Shown here in pieces: positions 42,880 through 53,729 of a DNA stretch of 64,000 bases. The notes beneath the pieces are model-generated. The model saw only the letters and a list, made by a program, of their open reading frames with translations, had not been told where the DNA came from and searched no databases. The translations under genes were made by a program, and so were the position numbers. This stretch comes from Prosopocoilus inquinatus (taxonomy: Eukaryota > Arthropoda > Insecta > Coleoptera > Lucanidae). The stretch is from contig CM069878.1 in the NCBI GenBank assembly GCA_036172665.1, forward strand, positions 22,247,501 to 22,311,500. The letters run 5' to 3'. The stretch's first letter is position 1; each line of letters begins with the position of its first letter.

Positions 42880-44640
42880 ATTTAAAAGATTTACAAGATT
42901 TGATGGTGTACGATATCAACTCAAGCATTTACTACTTACCTGCAATAACTGAAATAAAGAAAGGGCTCTTGCTGTAAATGTACACGAGGCTTTTAATTAT
43001 CGTTGCTAATGAAAATTTACTTCTGACAAGCTGTTTTCAGGAAACTTAAGAGCTGGCCTCCATTCAGAAATAAGAAGTTATAACAAAGCTCACTTTATCC
43101 GCATAATTTCTCAAGGTGTGCAATAAATTTCAATTAGAAGAAACACCGCAATCGACGTGCATGTTTTTGCTTGTAAATTTATTCAAGAGGTAAGAGAATC
43201 TCATTAGAAAATATTTCAGGCAATAACAAATGAAACATGTTGCTACATTTAATAAGATTTTCACTTTCTGCAGAGGGCATTTACGAGTGCATTACACTCA
43301 TGTAGGCAAGAAGATAATCAGGAGACAGTATTTTATAACAGAATTTTTTTATTAAATATATTTTGTAGAAAAAGCAATTTCGTCCAAAGTTCCTTAATAT
43401 GATTATTAATACCTAAAACAGCTCATATCTGCTAAATATGTTTGCGAAGTTTGTGCATTTTCCGCAAGTTTCCGTTAAAAGTTTACCCTTATAAAAGTTT
43501 AAACGTGTACTTGGCAGTAATAATGCAGTATATGAGATACTTCCTGAGTCGTACAGAGGAATTTGTGCCCTGTTACTTTATATTATATAATTCAGGAGAA
43601 GTCGTTAATGATTCGTGACGCCATCATCAAACATTCATCACAAGTCTGGCCTGAAATACGAATGAGCAAAAGCAATTGAGTGGCGAAATAAGAAGAAAAA
43701 AGATAAGGCTTGAATGACAAGATGAAACCAAGCGTTTCGCGTAAAGACACTAATAACTTATTCACCAGAACCGTCAAGACATTACTAGAAATTTATCGTC
43801 AACGAAGCATTTTCAACAATGCATCGCGATAAATATTTGAAATGTCGTCTGCTAAGTTTCGCGCCGAGTACAGACTGTAGCAAACTAATATAAGACGAAT
43901 GTTTTTCCGTCACCAGAAACTCGTTTATTTAACGCAAAAGAATGGCAAAGTAAATTTTTGGTCGGTGTTCGCAGCGAATACGCGGTAATGAATCTTTATC
44001 GCCTGCGAAAAACGTAACTATTCCCCGTTTCAGGCTGAAATTGCTTTCTGGGAAGATTTGTGCAGAGAGCTGAAAACAAAGCTACGTGTAATTTACGGAA
44101 ATTGGTGCTCCGTAGCCGACGGTATTAGGTCCCCGCAACTACCTTCCCCTAGATTTTATATGATATGCCTTATTAGCAGACGAAATTACTAAATAATTTA
44201 CACTAGACTTACGTATGGATTTGCCCTTTTAATTTCGAGAGCCTGGCTCTTTCACTTGTAAAATATTCATGAAATTAAATTATACGCATAAACACTTCCA
44301 TTTGAAATTAATGAAGACATGAAAACTGGAATACTTTCACTTGTATTATTATAAAAAAATTCTAGTTATAATTACGAAAAATGTGTTTTTTCTTTCAAAA
44401 TGCACAAACAAGTTTTTAAAAATATTAATAACGATTAAAGCCTGACGATCCAGAAATTGCCAGGCTTTGATAATGCTCGAACCTCTTACCTCTTATAATG
44501 AATCGTTGGTTATACAATGGCTCTGATAAATAAAAATGAAGTGATTGTTTAAAGTAAAAAGTACAAGCTGAAGTAATAGCTCTGAAGGAAAAGGTGGTAG
44601 GATATATCGATTTATAAGTACAATCTTTTGAACAGATAAA
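42880..44640. other. No gene; 43820-44160 CpG-richer and repeat-free
   Basis: Nothing repetitive is detected. The 43820-44160 stretch has CpG words (GTTCGCAGCGAATACGCGG, GTAGCCGACGG) and TTTATCG/CGATAAA cores and could be conserved non-coding DNA. Confidence 0.3.
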
Positions 44641-44647
44641 ACAGAGA

Positions 44648-44880
44648 CATCCTATGACCGCTTTTTGACCTGACATTGCAGTAGGATAGACAAACTGAAG
44701 CGGATTTGCTCCTAATAATTGCGAATAAATTGGACAAGCGGTTTTTGGTTTACAGTGAGAATGTCGAGCTACGTCTCTGCTGATGAAACCCCAAACAGGG
44801 CTGAAACAGCTGTACAGAGGCTGCTCGAGGTTTTCACTGCAATTAAAAACGATTTGCAACAAAATTTTGTAATACAATCT
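44648..44880 (+). mobile_element. 310-bp hammerhead unit locus with an inversion junction
   Basis: From 44719 to 44880 the sequence follows the unit (TTGCGAATAAATTGGACAAG through the ribozyme to AAAACGATTTGCAACAAAAT). Immediately before it, 44648-44718 is the complement of another unit part (GACCTGACATTGCAGTAGGA, GAAGCGGATTTGCTCCTAAT). The join at 44718/44719 is therefore an inversion, as at the left edge of the 22.8-kb array. Confidence 0.8.
44773..44821 (+). ncRNA. Type I hammerhead ribozyme motif, copy 4 (best preserved core)
   Basis: GTCTCTG (44773-44779), CTGATGA (44780-44786, the commonest natural form of the core), stem II AACCC/GGGCT (44787-44791 and 44798-44802, one A-C mismatch), GAAA (44803-44806), ACAGCTGT (44806-44813), cleavage base A at 44814, CAGAGGC (44815-44821) pairing with GTCTCTG. 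All catalytic-core bases are intact, so this copy is the best candidate for self-cleavage. The ACAGCUGU stem III is too short to close on itself and would pair between two molecules or two tandem units. Confidence 0.8.
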
Positions 44881-44899
44881 TTTGCTTTTTACTCCAAAG

Positions 44900-45480
44900 C
44901 AAATGCTTCAGAGCATTAGCTTTTGCTTCTTTTCAACTGCGTTAAAACGTACTTCAGAGATCATCCCAGTATTCACCGTTTATGTCCGCATTTTTAAGCC
45001 GGCTTCAGACGTGCGTGGATGAATGTTCGTGCTTTGATAAACGTTTTTGGGCGAATGTTTGCTAAAACTTGCTATCTTAAATATTCGTAAACTTCTTTTA
45101 TCAATAAAATAAAATGACTTAGGTACCAAAAAGTGATGTTTACAGGCTGGATTGGGTTGAGTGATATTTGCAGGTTGAGGGTTTCTTCTGATGCTTCTTG
45201 CGTAAAGAAACATTTAAAATTTGAAATTTCAGTAGCTTTTAAGAGGGATTCTATAAAAGTCCTCAAGAACAGCAAATGTAGAGAAAGCCTTACTGCTAGG
45301 GTTGCCAAGTGTTCCGATTAATAAAGAGTGTCCCGATTTTGAGTCTTCAGTCCCGGTGTCTCGGCTAAATCTTTCGGGACGGTAAATATCCGGTTTATTG
45401 TTTTTCGAGTCTTACCAATGTTGGCGCTCTCAAATTAATAGCGGTGTTTCTTACAGATAAGCACCGTCTTCGTATTTGTT
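44900..45480. other. No gene; possible transposon end at 45298
   Basis: AGGGTTGCCAAGTGTTCCGA at 45298-45317 resembles the M3 terminal word but the following sequence differs. The overlapping short frames in 44980-45321 lie on both strands and show no domain. Confidence 0.35.
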
Positions 45481-45484
45481 TGGC

Positions 45485-45855
45485 CCATCTTTAAGTAGTC
45501 ACAAAGTTTATTTGTAAATGACAAACATTAGAGAGTACGTTAAAGTTATACTAATTTTTAGACAAAAGTGGTCATAACTTATTAAGCACCCGATATAAAA
45601 TATTAAAATATTATAATTTAAGAAAGGGCATGATCACGACATTTTAAAAAGTGTATCACATACAGGGTGTTTCATTAAAAAAATGTAATTTTGGTCCGCA
45701 GTAACTTTACGGAACACCTCGTATTATTAAAAGTAATTTACAAATGTGGACATTGTCTTGGTAATCACTTGCCCTAACTTAATTTTTAGTATCTTCACAA
45801 ATAACTTCATCAATGACCAAATTCAGAACTTTGCCGAACCCTGTATATTTAATGA
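45485..45855 (+). repeat. Dispersed repeat family M2, copy 2
   Basis: Aligns with 20200-20575. It keeps CATACAGGGTGTTTCATT (45660-45677) and the end CCAAATTCAGAACTTTGCCG...CCTGTATA. The internal ACAGGGTGTTTC word is a common terminal motif of insect DNA elements, so family M2 may itself be two joined pieces. Confidence 0.7.
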
Positions 45856-45859
45856 TATC

Positions 45860-46335
45860 CATCCAGCCTTAAATGGTGCTCAACTTATACAATACGCATT
45901 TACATACTACGCATAGAAGCAGTGATTTATCGTCTCTTATTTGCGATTTACATGTTGATTTTATTTCAAGCAGGATTTGTAACTTTATTTTTTGTTCTCA
46001 TCGCTAAAACACTATATTTCTTGTAAAATGTTAAAAGCAATATATTTTTCTAGTCACTGTCACATAAACTATTGAATTTTGGTACAGGGATACTCGGCAG
46101 CTATCCAAAGAGTATTACTAGTCAAGTGGGGAAATATGCCTCAAGAAATACAACAAGGGCACTTAGTAACTTTACGTAATCTCACCGATTATGCATATTT
46201 TTTGTGTATATTGCACACACAAAAAAAATAAAATAAAAACAGCGTTTCATTTTTAACCTCGATTTTGGGAAAATGTGAAACAAGCTAATAACTTTTACAC
46301 GATACATAATATAAACATTTGCGAAAGGAGAATGA
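45860..46335. other. No gene recognised
   Basis: AT-rich filler. Confidence 0.45.
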
Positions 46336-46339
46336 AATA

Positions 46340-46735
46340 GTAGGAAAAAACTGTATTAAGAACATGTGCCGCATTCTTTTACTTTTGAAATTAACGTCAA
46401 AACGCATCTGAGGGATATTAAAATTTCAGTAAGACTCGAAAAAAGTTTATTATTTTGTTATAAATAATAAAGGTACATCAAAACTACTGTAATAAACTAA
46501 AAGTATGGTCAAAAAAGACAACATACAGAAAAAATGTATAGTAAAAAACTATATTGAGAACATGTGCTGCATTTTTTTACTCTTTGAAATTAATGTCAAA
46601 ACGCATCTGAGGGAGATTAAAATTTCAGTAAGACTCGAAAAGAGTTTATTATTTTGTTATAAATAATAAAGGTACATCAAAACTACTGTAATAAACTAAA
46701 AGTATGGTCAAAAAAAAACAACATACATGTATAGT
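46340..46735. repeat. Tandem duplication, 198-bp unit, two copies
   Basis: AACATGTGCCGCATTC (46361) and AACATGTGCTGCATTT (46559) mark a 198-bp offset. The units share AACGCATCTGAGGGA, AAAATTTCAGTAAGACTCGA, TAATAAAGGTACATCAAAAC and AAAGTATGGTCAAAAAA with few differences. It is non-coding and fairly recent. Confidence 0.85.
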
Positions 46736-46739
46736 AAAA

Positions 46740-47435
46740 AGTAACATAATTATAAAATAGATGACAGAAACAAGTTGAAGCAAATATTTGAACAATTGTA
46801 TTAAATCTTACGATAAGAATAGCGTCTTGTCCTACAAATGTACAAATATTTCCTTCAATTGCAGGAATATTTCCTACAATTTTTCTCCTCCTATTTTACT
46901 ATATTTTTTGCCCTAAGTAAACTTTATCGCTAGGAGTTTCTATTTTTAGCGTTAATTTTAAACGTCGAGACGATCATAAATTCCGGCGACGTTTCTGATT
47001 TTGCGATTTAAAATTTTTTGTACATATGTTATTTCGACGAACAGATTAAATTGTGTTCACATTTGACATTTCATGCCATAGTCAGGTTATACTAGGTTGG
47101 TTTTTGCTGATGTCACGAAGTTTTCAAGTCATGAAAACCCTACCTTTCTTTATTAGAGGTAAGGCCAGTATTGGTTTTATTAATTTACGACGTGTCTTGA
47201 CCACGTAATCGTCATTGCGATGTCCCCAGGGCGGGCGGTGTTGGTGTTTGAGAGGGCTCTGCCCCAGTTTGTGTTCGTCTATTGTCGAAGAACCTTTAGG
47301 GAGACATTTGATTGCGTTTATCGTTTTTGAATAAATTATCCTTTTATGGAGTGAGAAGTGCGCCTTTAAAATTATAAAATCATATTTGTTTAATAGTCAT
47401 TATTATTTATTCACCATGATTAATCTTCATTATTA
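46740..47435. other. No gene; 47200-47330 GC-richer patch
   Basis: The stretch 47210-47320 (CCCCAGGGCGGGCGGTGTTG and GAGGGCTCTGCCCCAG) has a GC content unlike its surroundings and may be the 5' part of the retroelement that follows, but no frame supports this. Confidence 0.3.
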
Positions 47436-47441
47436 GCGGCT

Positions 47442-47935
47442 AAATTTGGAGTATCTCAAGGCTCCGTTCTAGATCTCTTATAATCTCTTATAATCTCTTA
47501 TTTTTAATAACGATTTAGCCGCTTTTATGAATAATAGATGTGTGATATATACAGATGATACTTCATTTATAAATAGTGTTTGTTTCTTGCAAATTACCTT
47601 AAATTAAATGAAAGAAAGAAATTTATTAATTAGTAGTAATAAAAAGATAACGCCTTGTAAATCTTGTAAAATTTTAGATATTATAGTTAATGACAGGTTA
47701 ACTTGGGCCCTTCGTATTGACATGCTGGCTAATTATTTATCGTTCAGTACATTTGTATTACGACAAATATCAATTTTTTTAACTGGTTCGTCTCTAATGA
47801 CGTCCGTTTCTCGTTGTTCCATAGTCTGATTTCTTATGGTGTCTTATTGTGGAGCAATGCTTCGTAAACGATCAACATTTTTCGATTGGAGAAAAGGGCA
47901 ATTAGAATATTTGCAAAAACTGATTACAGAGAAGA
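47442..47935 (+). pseudogene. Non-LTR retrotransposon reverse transcriptase fragment (jockey/CR1-like)
   Basis: Frame fragments in order: FGVSQGSVLDLL (47445-47480, the G-x-PQGS-x-L motif with S for P), and a small duplication (CTTATAATCT repeated) that breaks the frame. NNDLAAFMNNRCVIYTDDTS (about 47500-47570) follows, with catalytic TDD at 47551-47559. Then come KILDIIVNDRLTW (about 47670-47707), IDMLANYLSFSTFVLRQI, and ISYGVLLWSNAS (about 47827-47865) followed by FRLEKRAIRIFAKTDYRED. The INDL...YADDT, FLG-x-x-D-x-L-x-W, SYGI-x-x-WG and L-x-x-KRAIR-I order is that of jockey/CR1-type elements. Only the RT C-terminal half and thumb remain. Confidence 0.85.
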
Positions 47936-47939
47936 CTAA

Positions 47940-48210
47940 ACTTTTTTTATACTTTTTGGTATATTTGCTATTTATCTATTATTCCTTACTTTAGATTCAT
48001 TCTCAAACTTTGACTGCTCAATCAAGATACTAGTCAAGCAATTTAATTAGATTGCAATGGCATCGCTTAGTAATTTCAGAAAAAAAATCTTCAAATATAC
48101 GTATAATATCTTTCAAAAAGTTTTCTACAAATGAAATTTTTTTTATCAACTTTTATAAAAAATTATTGATGCAGTATCCCTTAAAATCAAATTGAGAAAT
48201 CTTAAACCTT
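47940..48210. other. No gene recognised
   Basis: AT-rich filler after the RT fossil. Confidence 0.45.
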
Positions 48211-48218
48211 GAGGGGTA

Positions 48219-48570
48219 TACAGCGTGGACGCCGAGAAATGAAGACCGCTTTAGACTAAAGTGTCTTTATTTTTACAAGGCACAGGAAAATATCATAAGA
48301 CTAAGTAATTTAGAATTAAAAGCTACAGCGAGATATGAAATTACAACCTCCTATATCAAAAATAAAAAAAAATACAATAGATTGTGAACACTGCATTAAG
48401 AAATACGGGCTGGATTAAAGTTTCCGCCAAAGTAATACGAATAGAAAAACACAAAATGCGTTCTTATTTCATTGAATTATTATCACGCTACAAAAAAGCA
48501 CCAAAGTTTCGAAACCTATTGGAATAATTACTCACAAATAAATGAAATAATCGAGAAATAAGAACGAATT
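48219..48570 (+). mobile_element. Foldback family M5, copy 1
   Basis: Begins TACAGCGTGGACGCCGAGAA, preceded by TA, and continues through AATTTAGAATTAAAAGCTAC, TTGTGAACACTGCATTAAGA and AAGTTTCGAAACCTATTGGA. This matches the inverted right arm of 62775-63288 along its length. The centre is a hairpin: CGTTCTTATTTC (48459-48470) faces GAAATAAGAACG (48555-48566), and TTATTTCATTGAATTATTAT faces the ACTCACAAATAAATGAAATAA part. The opposite arm is missing. Confidence 0.7.
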
Positions 48571-48574
48571 TCGG

Positions 48575-49400
48575 TTTTCGTATTCGCATTATTTAATTTA
48601 AAATTAAAAAAATTAAGAACATGATTGAACAATTTTGATTACTGTCTACCTTTACAGATTACGTTTATCGCAAAAAGTTTTTTCTTAGTTTTATTCATTT
48701 TGTCTTCTCTCTACGCACTTAAGTGTTATATGTTTATGTTTATCATAAAAATTTTACGTAAATGGTCTGGTAAGTAAAATTATTATTATTAATTAGGTAT
48801 TCAAATTAATGTTATACATTTGTTATATTGAAAATTAAGGCAAAAAATATATCCTGATCCTTTGAGTTATATTAATATTATTGTATTTCAGTATCTAGTA
48901 ATAATCCAAACATAGTTGTGCAGATAAGTGAAGATTAAGTGACCAATTTGTAATATGTGCCACTTATAATAACTTATTTCACTTTGATTTATCTGTAGCA
49001 CATTTGCATAAATAATTACAGCAAAAATATTCGGATGACTAATGTGGAACAACACCGCACGGAATTAAATAAACACTTGTGCAAGTAAGCATGTGATTTC
49101 TGTCTCAAACGTAAGTTATAATCGAAACTAAATATCCTACCATATACAGAACGTTACGAGCTATCTGATTAAATTTGAGTGATTGCTCTTCGCCAAATCG
49201 GATGTAATTCTAGGTAGCCATATGGTCTGGGGCTCTTTATTATCGTCAGGATTATTCGAGAAATTATCGAAACGATTTCCAATAACAGACTTACGCGGCC
49301 GAAATAAAATATTCGCCGTGTTATGCATATCTTGGTCGATAATCTTTATGTAACACTCGTCTTAATGCCATTCGCATATTGAATTTTGATGACGTATAAA
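48575..49400. other. No gene recognised
   Basis: AT-rich sequence. 49140-49340 has CpG-bearing words (CTTACGCGGCCG) and no repeats. Confidence 0.4.
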
Positions 49401-49402
49401 AA

Positions 49403-49573
49403 TAAAAAGGTAACATGGTTTTAAACTAAAACACGAATTGACCGGAATAAAGGTAAAAGTAACAAGAACTAAATTAGAAGTAATTTTTTGTTAATTAGTT
49501 CTAATTTAGTTCTTGTTATTTTTACATTTATTCCGGACGATTCGTATTTTAGTTTAAAATCATGTTACCTTTT
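49403..49573. repeat. Inverted repeat with arms of about 80 bp
   Basis: Left AAAAAGGTAACATGGTTTTA through AACAAGAACTAAATTAGAAG (49404-49480) faces CTAATTTAGTTCTTGTTATT through TAAAATCATGTTACCTTTTT (49501-49573). About 5 mismatches are spread over the arms. It is a foldback MITE or a repair-generated inverted duplication. Confidence 0.8.
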
Positions 49574-49814
49574 TGTTTCTCTTGACGACTTTTTTCTCTT
49601 ACTAAAATATTTTTTTTTCAGGATTTTTAGATATCAAGTACCACGGAATTATATATACTTATTTGTTCGTTAGAATAAGAATTTTTTTCGAGTCTTTGAA
49701 CTATTTATTTCCGTATTTCCGTGTTGTTTGGTTAGCTCTTATTTGTAAGCCTTTTCTGCCGGTTAATTTTAGATGCTTACATATTAACTTCTTTTTACTT
49801 ACATTTAGACATAT

Positions 49815-50412
49815 GCTGGGTGTCTCACAACGTACGGAGGAGATTGAAAATGCAGCTGTAGGACATCAAAATAAAGCTTTCTTCTTAATTTGCTTTTGAA
49901 CAAAACCGTGTAATAAGAAAGTTACAGCAGTTTAACTTTCTTAATTTCTTCTTTAGTTTACACCTGTAGCTTCTTAAAGAATCAAAATTATTTCACAAAA
50001 TGCAACTTTATTATGAAATAAACTCTAAATTTATCAAAACCACCATTCATAAAATGTCTATGTTAATCTGTTTCCTAGTTTTATTTATAATTAGTAGGTG
50101 GTGCACCACGAGATCAAAATCCGTTTTTGGGCATTAAAAGAAAAAATTAAATAGCCGTTACTTTAACGTGACTACATTTTTTAAAATAGTTGTTTATTGT
50201 AAAGCAGTGTTCAATTAACTCATAAATGCCTCAAATTTGAATCTAAAACGTAAAATCTTACTACAGGGAGTAACTTTTGCTTGTTAATTAATTTCACTCT
50301 AAACTATTGTAACTTTTTAGTTATTGCTTTTTTCCCAAAAGTTTATTAAGAAAAAATCTTTAATTTGATCTCCCCTTTTAATTTCTCTAGGTTATGAGAC
50401 ACCCAGTATATC
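49815..50412 (+). mobile_element. TIR element family M4, copy 2 (598 bp)
   Basis: Left end GCTGGGTGTCTCACAACGTA-CGGAGGAGAT faces the right end ATCTCCCCTTTTAATTTCTC-TAGGTTATGAGACACCCAG, an inverted repeat of about 30 bp with mismatches. TA follows on the right. Unlike copy 1 it lacks the hammerhead-like insertions, so it shows the pre-insertion structure. No transposase frame. Confidence 0.75.
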
Positions 50413-50479
50413 TTTTAGGATGAATAGATTGTTGTTAGTTTTTACATTTTTATAATTTTATTAGGATGATTAGGTTGTT

Positions 50480-50600
50480 TTGAGATCTTTTTATGTGCTT
50501 TTAAGTCGGTAGCATACTGAAGACCGCAGCTTAGCTCCCGAAATACGTATCTACGGATATAAAATTATTGTTGGCGGAGATTAATTTGAATTTTCAATTA
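50480..50600 (+). mobile_element. Penelope-type terminal unit, family B, single copy
   Basis: GATGATTAGGTTGTTTTGAG, TGCTTTTAAGTCGGTAGCAT and CTGAAGA (50517-50523) lead into GCAGC-TTA-GCTCC, GAAA (50540-50543), TACGTATC and TATTGTTGGCGGAGATTAAT. Stem II is damaged (CCGCAGC/GCTCCC). The GAAA-TACGTAT stem III palindrome is intact here, unlike the 42.7-kb copy. Confidence 0.55.
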
Positions 50601-50636
50601 CTTTTTTCTCTTGACAATTTGTTTATTTACTTTTTT

Positions 50637-50678
50637 CACTCCCGACGAAGCTATCAATCGACAGTTAAACGTTGAGTG
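50637..50678 (+). ncRNA. Hammerhead-like motif, family A, degraded
   Basis: CACTC (50637-50641), CCGACGA for CTGACGA, an extra A, GCTATC-AATC-GACAGT, TAAA for GAAA, ACGT, T, GAGTG (50674-50678). Stem I is perfect, while the core has two changes and should be inactive. Downstream CCGTTTAAAGATTA and ACAATTTCATTGGGCAAGAG match the flank of the 25.1-kb copy, defining a longer shared unit. Confidence 0.5.
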
Positions 50679-50744
50679 CTTTTACATTTATATTCTGTCC
50701 GTTTAAAGATTAAAAACTTACAATTTCATTGGGCAAGAGTCAAC

Positions 50745-51480
50745 TACTAGCATGTATCTGCATACGTAAGTAAAGGTGTTAATAAGGCTTACCTTAGGCA
50801 ACAAAACTAGTTTCGATACGTACAATAACATTAAGAATAATTACAGGGTGTTTCTTTATAAAATGGTTTGCATAGTTTTTATTTTCCCTTTAATTTTGGA
50901 CACATATACTATATGTTGCATGAATTGTACACACAGTAGCTAAATGTATAATAAAACTTTAATTTACTCCCGGCGCAATAAATTCTTTTTGTCCATTATT
51001 GATGTGATGCAAAATTCACTGCAGCATCCAAGTACATTACGTTAAACAAATATTACCTTGCTTTTTTTGTCTCGGCCATAAAATCAAGTAGAATGTATGT
51101 AAATAATTTATTGCTAATTTGCTAATAACATTAATGACGCTTAAATTTTAATGCCCCAGGAAGATACGCGAACGCAGGTTATAAACCGTAAAACGCCAAA
51201 ATTTATTGCCCGTTTGGTAATAAGCGTTCAAGTGAAAAATCGCTTATAACATTTTAGCGCTGCTAAACAAAATTTTAACTTGTTGTGTTTATAGCTCGCG
51301 GTCCTGCAAAATTTATGAACTTTTCGGCATTGAAAATATACGTTCTGATGATTTTTAGCAACGAACTCTGTTAATGTTGAATGAATTGAAATACCTGACA
51401 AGTAAGAAATCTTTATTTACATCATTACCAAAATTTTATTACTGATATTAAAACATCAATTGATTCGCAAATAAAGAGAA
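50745..51480. other. No gene; 51050-51400 enhancer-like
   Basis: 51050-51400 is repeat-free and contains GGCCATAAAATC, several TTTATTGC/GCAATAAA and TAATAA cores, and CpG words (AACCGTAAAACGCC, GCTCGCGGTCC). Hox/caudal-type site clusters have this look, but the call rests on composition only. Confidence 0.25.
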
Positions 51481-51482
51481 AT

Positions 51483-53410
51483 TGTTAGATATATTTTATT
51501 AAGTAAAAATATAAAGAATTTATAGTTTAAGAAATTACAAAGGGAAACAATAAACAAAAGCGGGAATATGCAGGTCTGCTTTGCTTAGACGACACAGTCG
51601 GTTTTGGGCTACTTGAGCATGTGAAACAAGTGGTTGCGGTAACTTCTTATTACTTATCAAATACCAGTGGACGAAGGAAAGTTACACATCACAACGTTTT
51701 TCACTTTGAATGGAATTGTAAGATATAAGAGGAATTCCCTGCATCCAATATGACTATTTTTGCAATTAGCGATAATTACTAGTTTATGTAGCTCTTTGAG
51801 TCGAAAAGGTCAAATGTCGGTGTGCAAAGTTTAATAGAATAAGGCTTTCAAGGAATTAAAAAGTTTACTACTAGTTAGACCTCTTTTGGCAACATGTACT
51901 CCGGTCAAAATAGGATTCCACAGTGGGACAAGAAAAATCAGAGTGGCTGGTATACTTACTGTTACAAGAAATGAAAGATGAATTGCAGTCAGTCCGCAAT
52001 TACAAGAGAAGAACATATCCCCATCTAGGAAAACTACCTTCACATGACTTGGAAATTGCTGGCAGTAGTAGAGAGTGTTAAGTGTATCAGACGTATATGG
52101 TAGAGGCTGTAATGTTTTGAAAACTGTGTGACCTAAGAAAGATCTGGAACCTAGTATCGGAAGCTACAGTTATCAGAGTCCAATTCTCGGATAGGATATC
52201 GCCCCAGAAGAAATATTAATAGTGTTGACAGGCTCAGTAGGAGCCCACGTGCAGCTGACAATAAGGTAATCTTGGTTCTGTCAACTCAACCAATGGTCAA
52301 AAAAAAAAAACCAGCAACTTAAAAAAGTTCTAAACAAACCAACTGCAACAGTGTAGAAATTAAAAGTGAAGTGAGATAAGAAAGGTACATACTGAGAAAT
52401 CGAGGTGTATGTCAAATGCGCATTAAGGTTTACACTGGATGGTACCAAAAGGTATGTACCAGCAAGTGGTAACAGCACACGATGGTCTTCCGTTCAAGAA
52501 GATATCGAAAGCTATTGGGTTAGAAGAATTCCTACCGAGCCTGTAGGCAAAGTCTGTTTTTGAAGAACAGGCGATTATCTGCATCTAATTTCCAACCGAC
52601 TGATTTCATTTTCTATTTTGTACGTCAACCATCAGACAGGACAGATTTCAGAAAACTATAAGTGTAGTATCAACTCCTAGACCAAATGGACAAGTTGAAC
52701 GACTCAACTCAATCATACTAGCTACTCTCGCAGTATTTGAAGATGAGTAGAAAAAAAGATATTTAAAAAAGGGATGATGTCGTTAATAACATCATTAGGG
52801 AATCTACATAAGGGCACTTAGGGAACGCACTTAGAAAACGTCCAATTTCAGTCACCGAAGATGACAGATCTTTACGAATGGAGATTCAAAATTTGCCTGA
52901 AGTATTGCATGAATTGAAGCTATACGACAAGCAGCAGCATCACGTATCTAAGAGGATAATTAAAAACACCGGACAACTTTGACAAAAAGATAAAGATGAC
53001 TAGAAACTACAATTTTGAGGATCTGTCTCAGAATACAGTAGAGAAAAACCTATCGCCAATCATGACTAGGGACTAGTGATATCTTAAATACTGGTTGGAG
53101 GTGTGCAAGAATCAATAAGAAATGAAAATGGAGAAGATGATGTACCATGTTGATCAACAAACCTTCAGGTTGGCCGAATGTTAGATATATTTTTATTAAG
53201 TAAAAGTATAAAAAATTTATAATTTAAGAAATTATAATTTCGCCTAAAGTGCATCGAATATTATAAACCCAGACGGTTGGAAAGCGAGAGGGCACTTGAG
53301 AAACGTAAACAATAAACAAAAGGGAGATTATCCAAGTTCGCTTCGCTTAGACTACACAGTCAGTTTTGGGGTAGTTGAGCGATAGCATGTTAAACAAGAA
53401 CTTGCGGTAT
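51483..53410 (+). mobile_element. Ty3/gypsy-like LTR retrotransposon remnant
   Basis: Direct repeats at 51483-51650 and 53179-53410 share TGTTAGATATATTTTATTAA, AAGAAATTA, GAAAC-TAAACAATAAACAAAAG, TTCGCTTCGCTTAGAC-type, CACAGTCGGTTTTGGG and the end CTTGCGGTA. They start with TG, as LTRs do. The 5' repeat lacks about 70 bp present in the 3' one (53240-53305). The 1.5-kb interior is far too short for gag-pol and contains an integrase fragment plus unreadable decayed sequence. It is an internally deleted, old copy. Confidence 0.75.
52654..52750 (+). pseudogene. Ty3/gypsy integrase fragment
   Basis: The + strand encodes KTISVVSTPRPNGQVERLNS and then IILATLAVFEDE before a stop at about 52748. The S/T-x-PRxNGQVER-x-N signature is the block that carries the final catalytic glutamate of Ty3/gypsy integrases. 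A preceding DRTDFRKL-like fragment (about 52639) may be the SDRGxxF block. Downstream reading frames are broken. The rest of pol is not recognisable. Confidence 0.8.
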
Positions 53411-53414
53411 TATT

Positions 53415-53725
53415 AATACTGCATAAAACGTGCGAAATAATTATTGGAATAATTATTACGCGGCGGTACATTTTTGGCTAAACTCGTGACTCGCTGTTCG
53501 CGATGTTTGCGTACGTTTATAGTATACACTATCCGTATATACAGGGGGTGTTTAGGAAATATTGTGCACCTAGCTCGAAGGATAAGAAATGCGATACGCT
53601 TTAGAGTTAAGTTGTATATTGTAGTAAATTGCATATGTAGAGAATTAGCTTGATCTATTTCTTGCTTGGTATCAGTGAACGATTTCTTTGACGTAGGCTC
53701 GGTATGGTTTGGCAAGTGCTACTTC
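53415..53725. other. No gene; transposon-end word at 53541
   Basis: TATACAGGGGGTGTTTAGGA resembles the common ACAGGGTGTTT terminal motif. No partner end was found. Confidence 0.35.
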
Positions 53726-53729
53726 ACTT

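Noticed and set aside
45298..45420. Fourth copy of the T-rich element
   Set aside because: Only the first dozen bases match; the subterminal words and T-rich body are missing.
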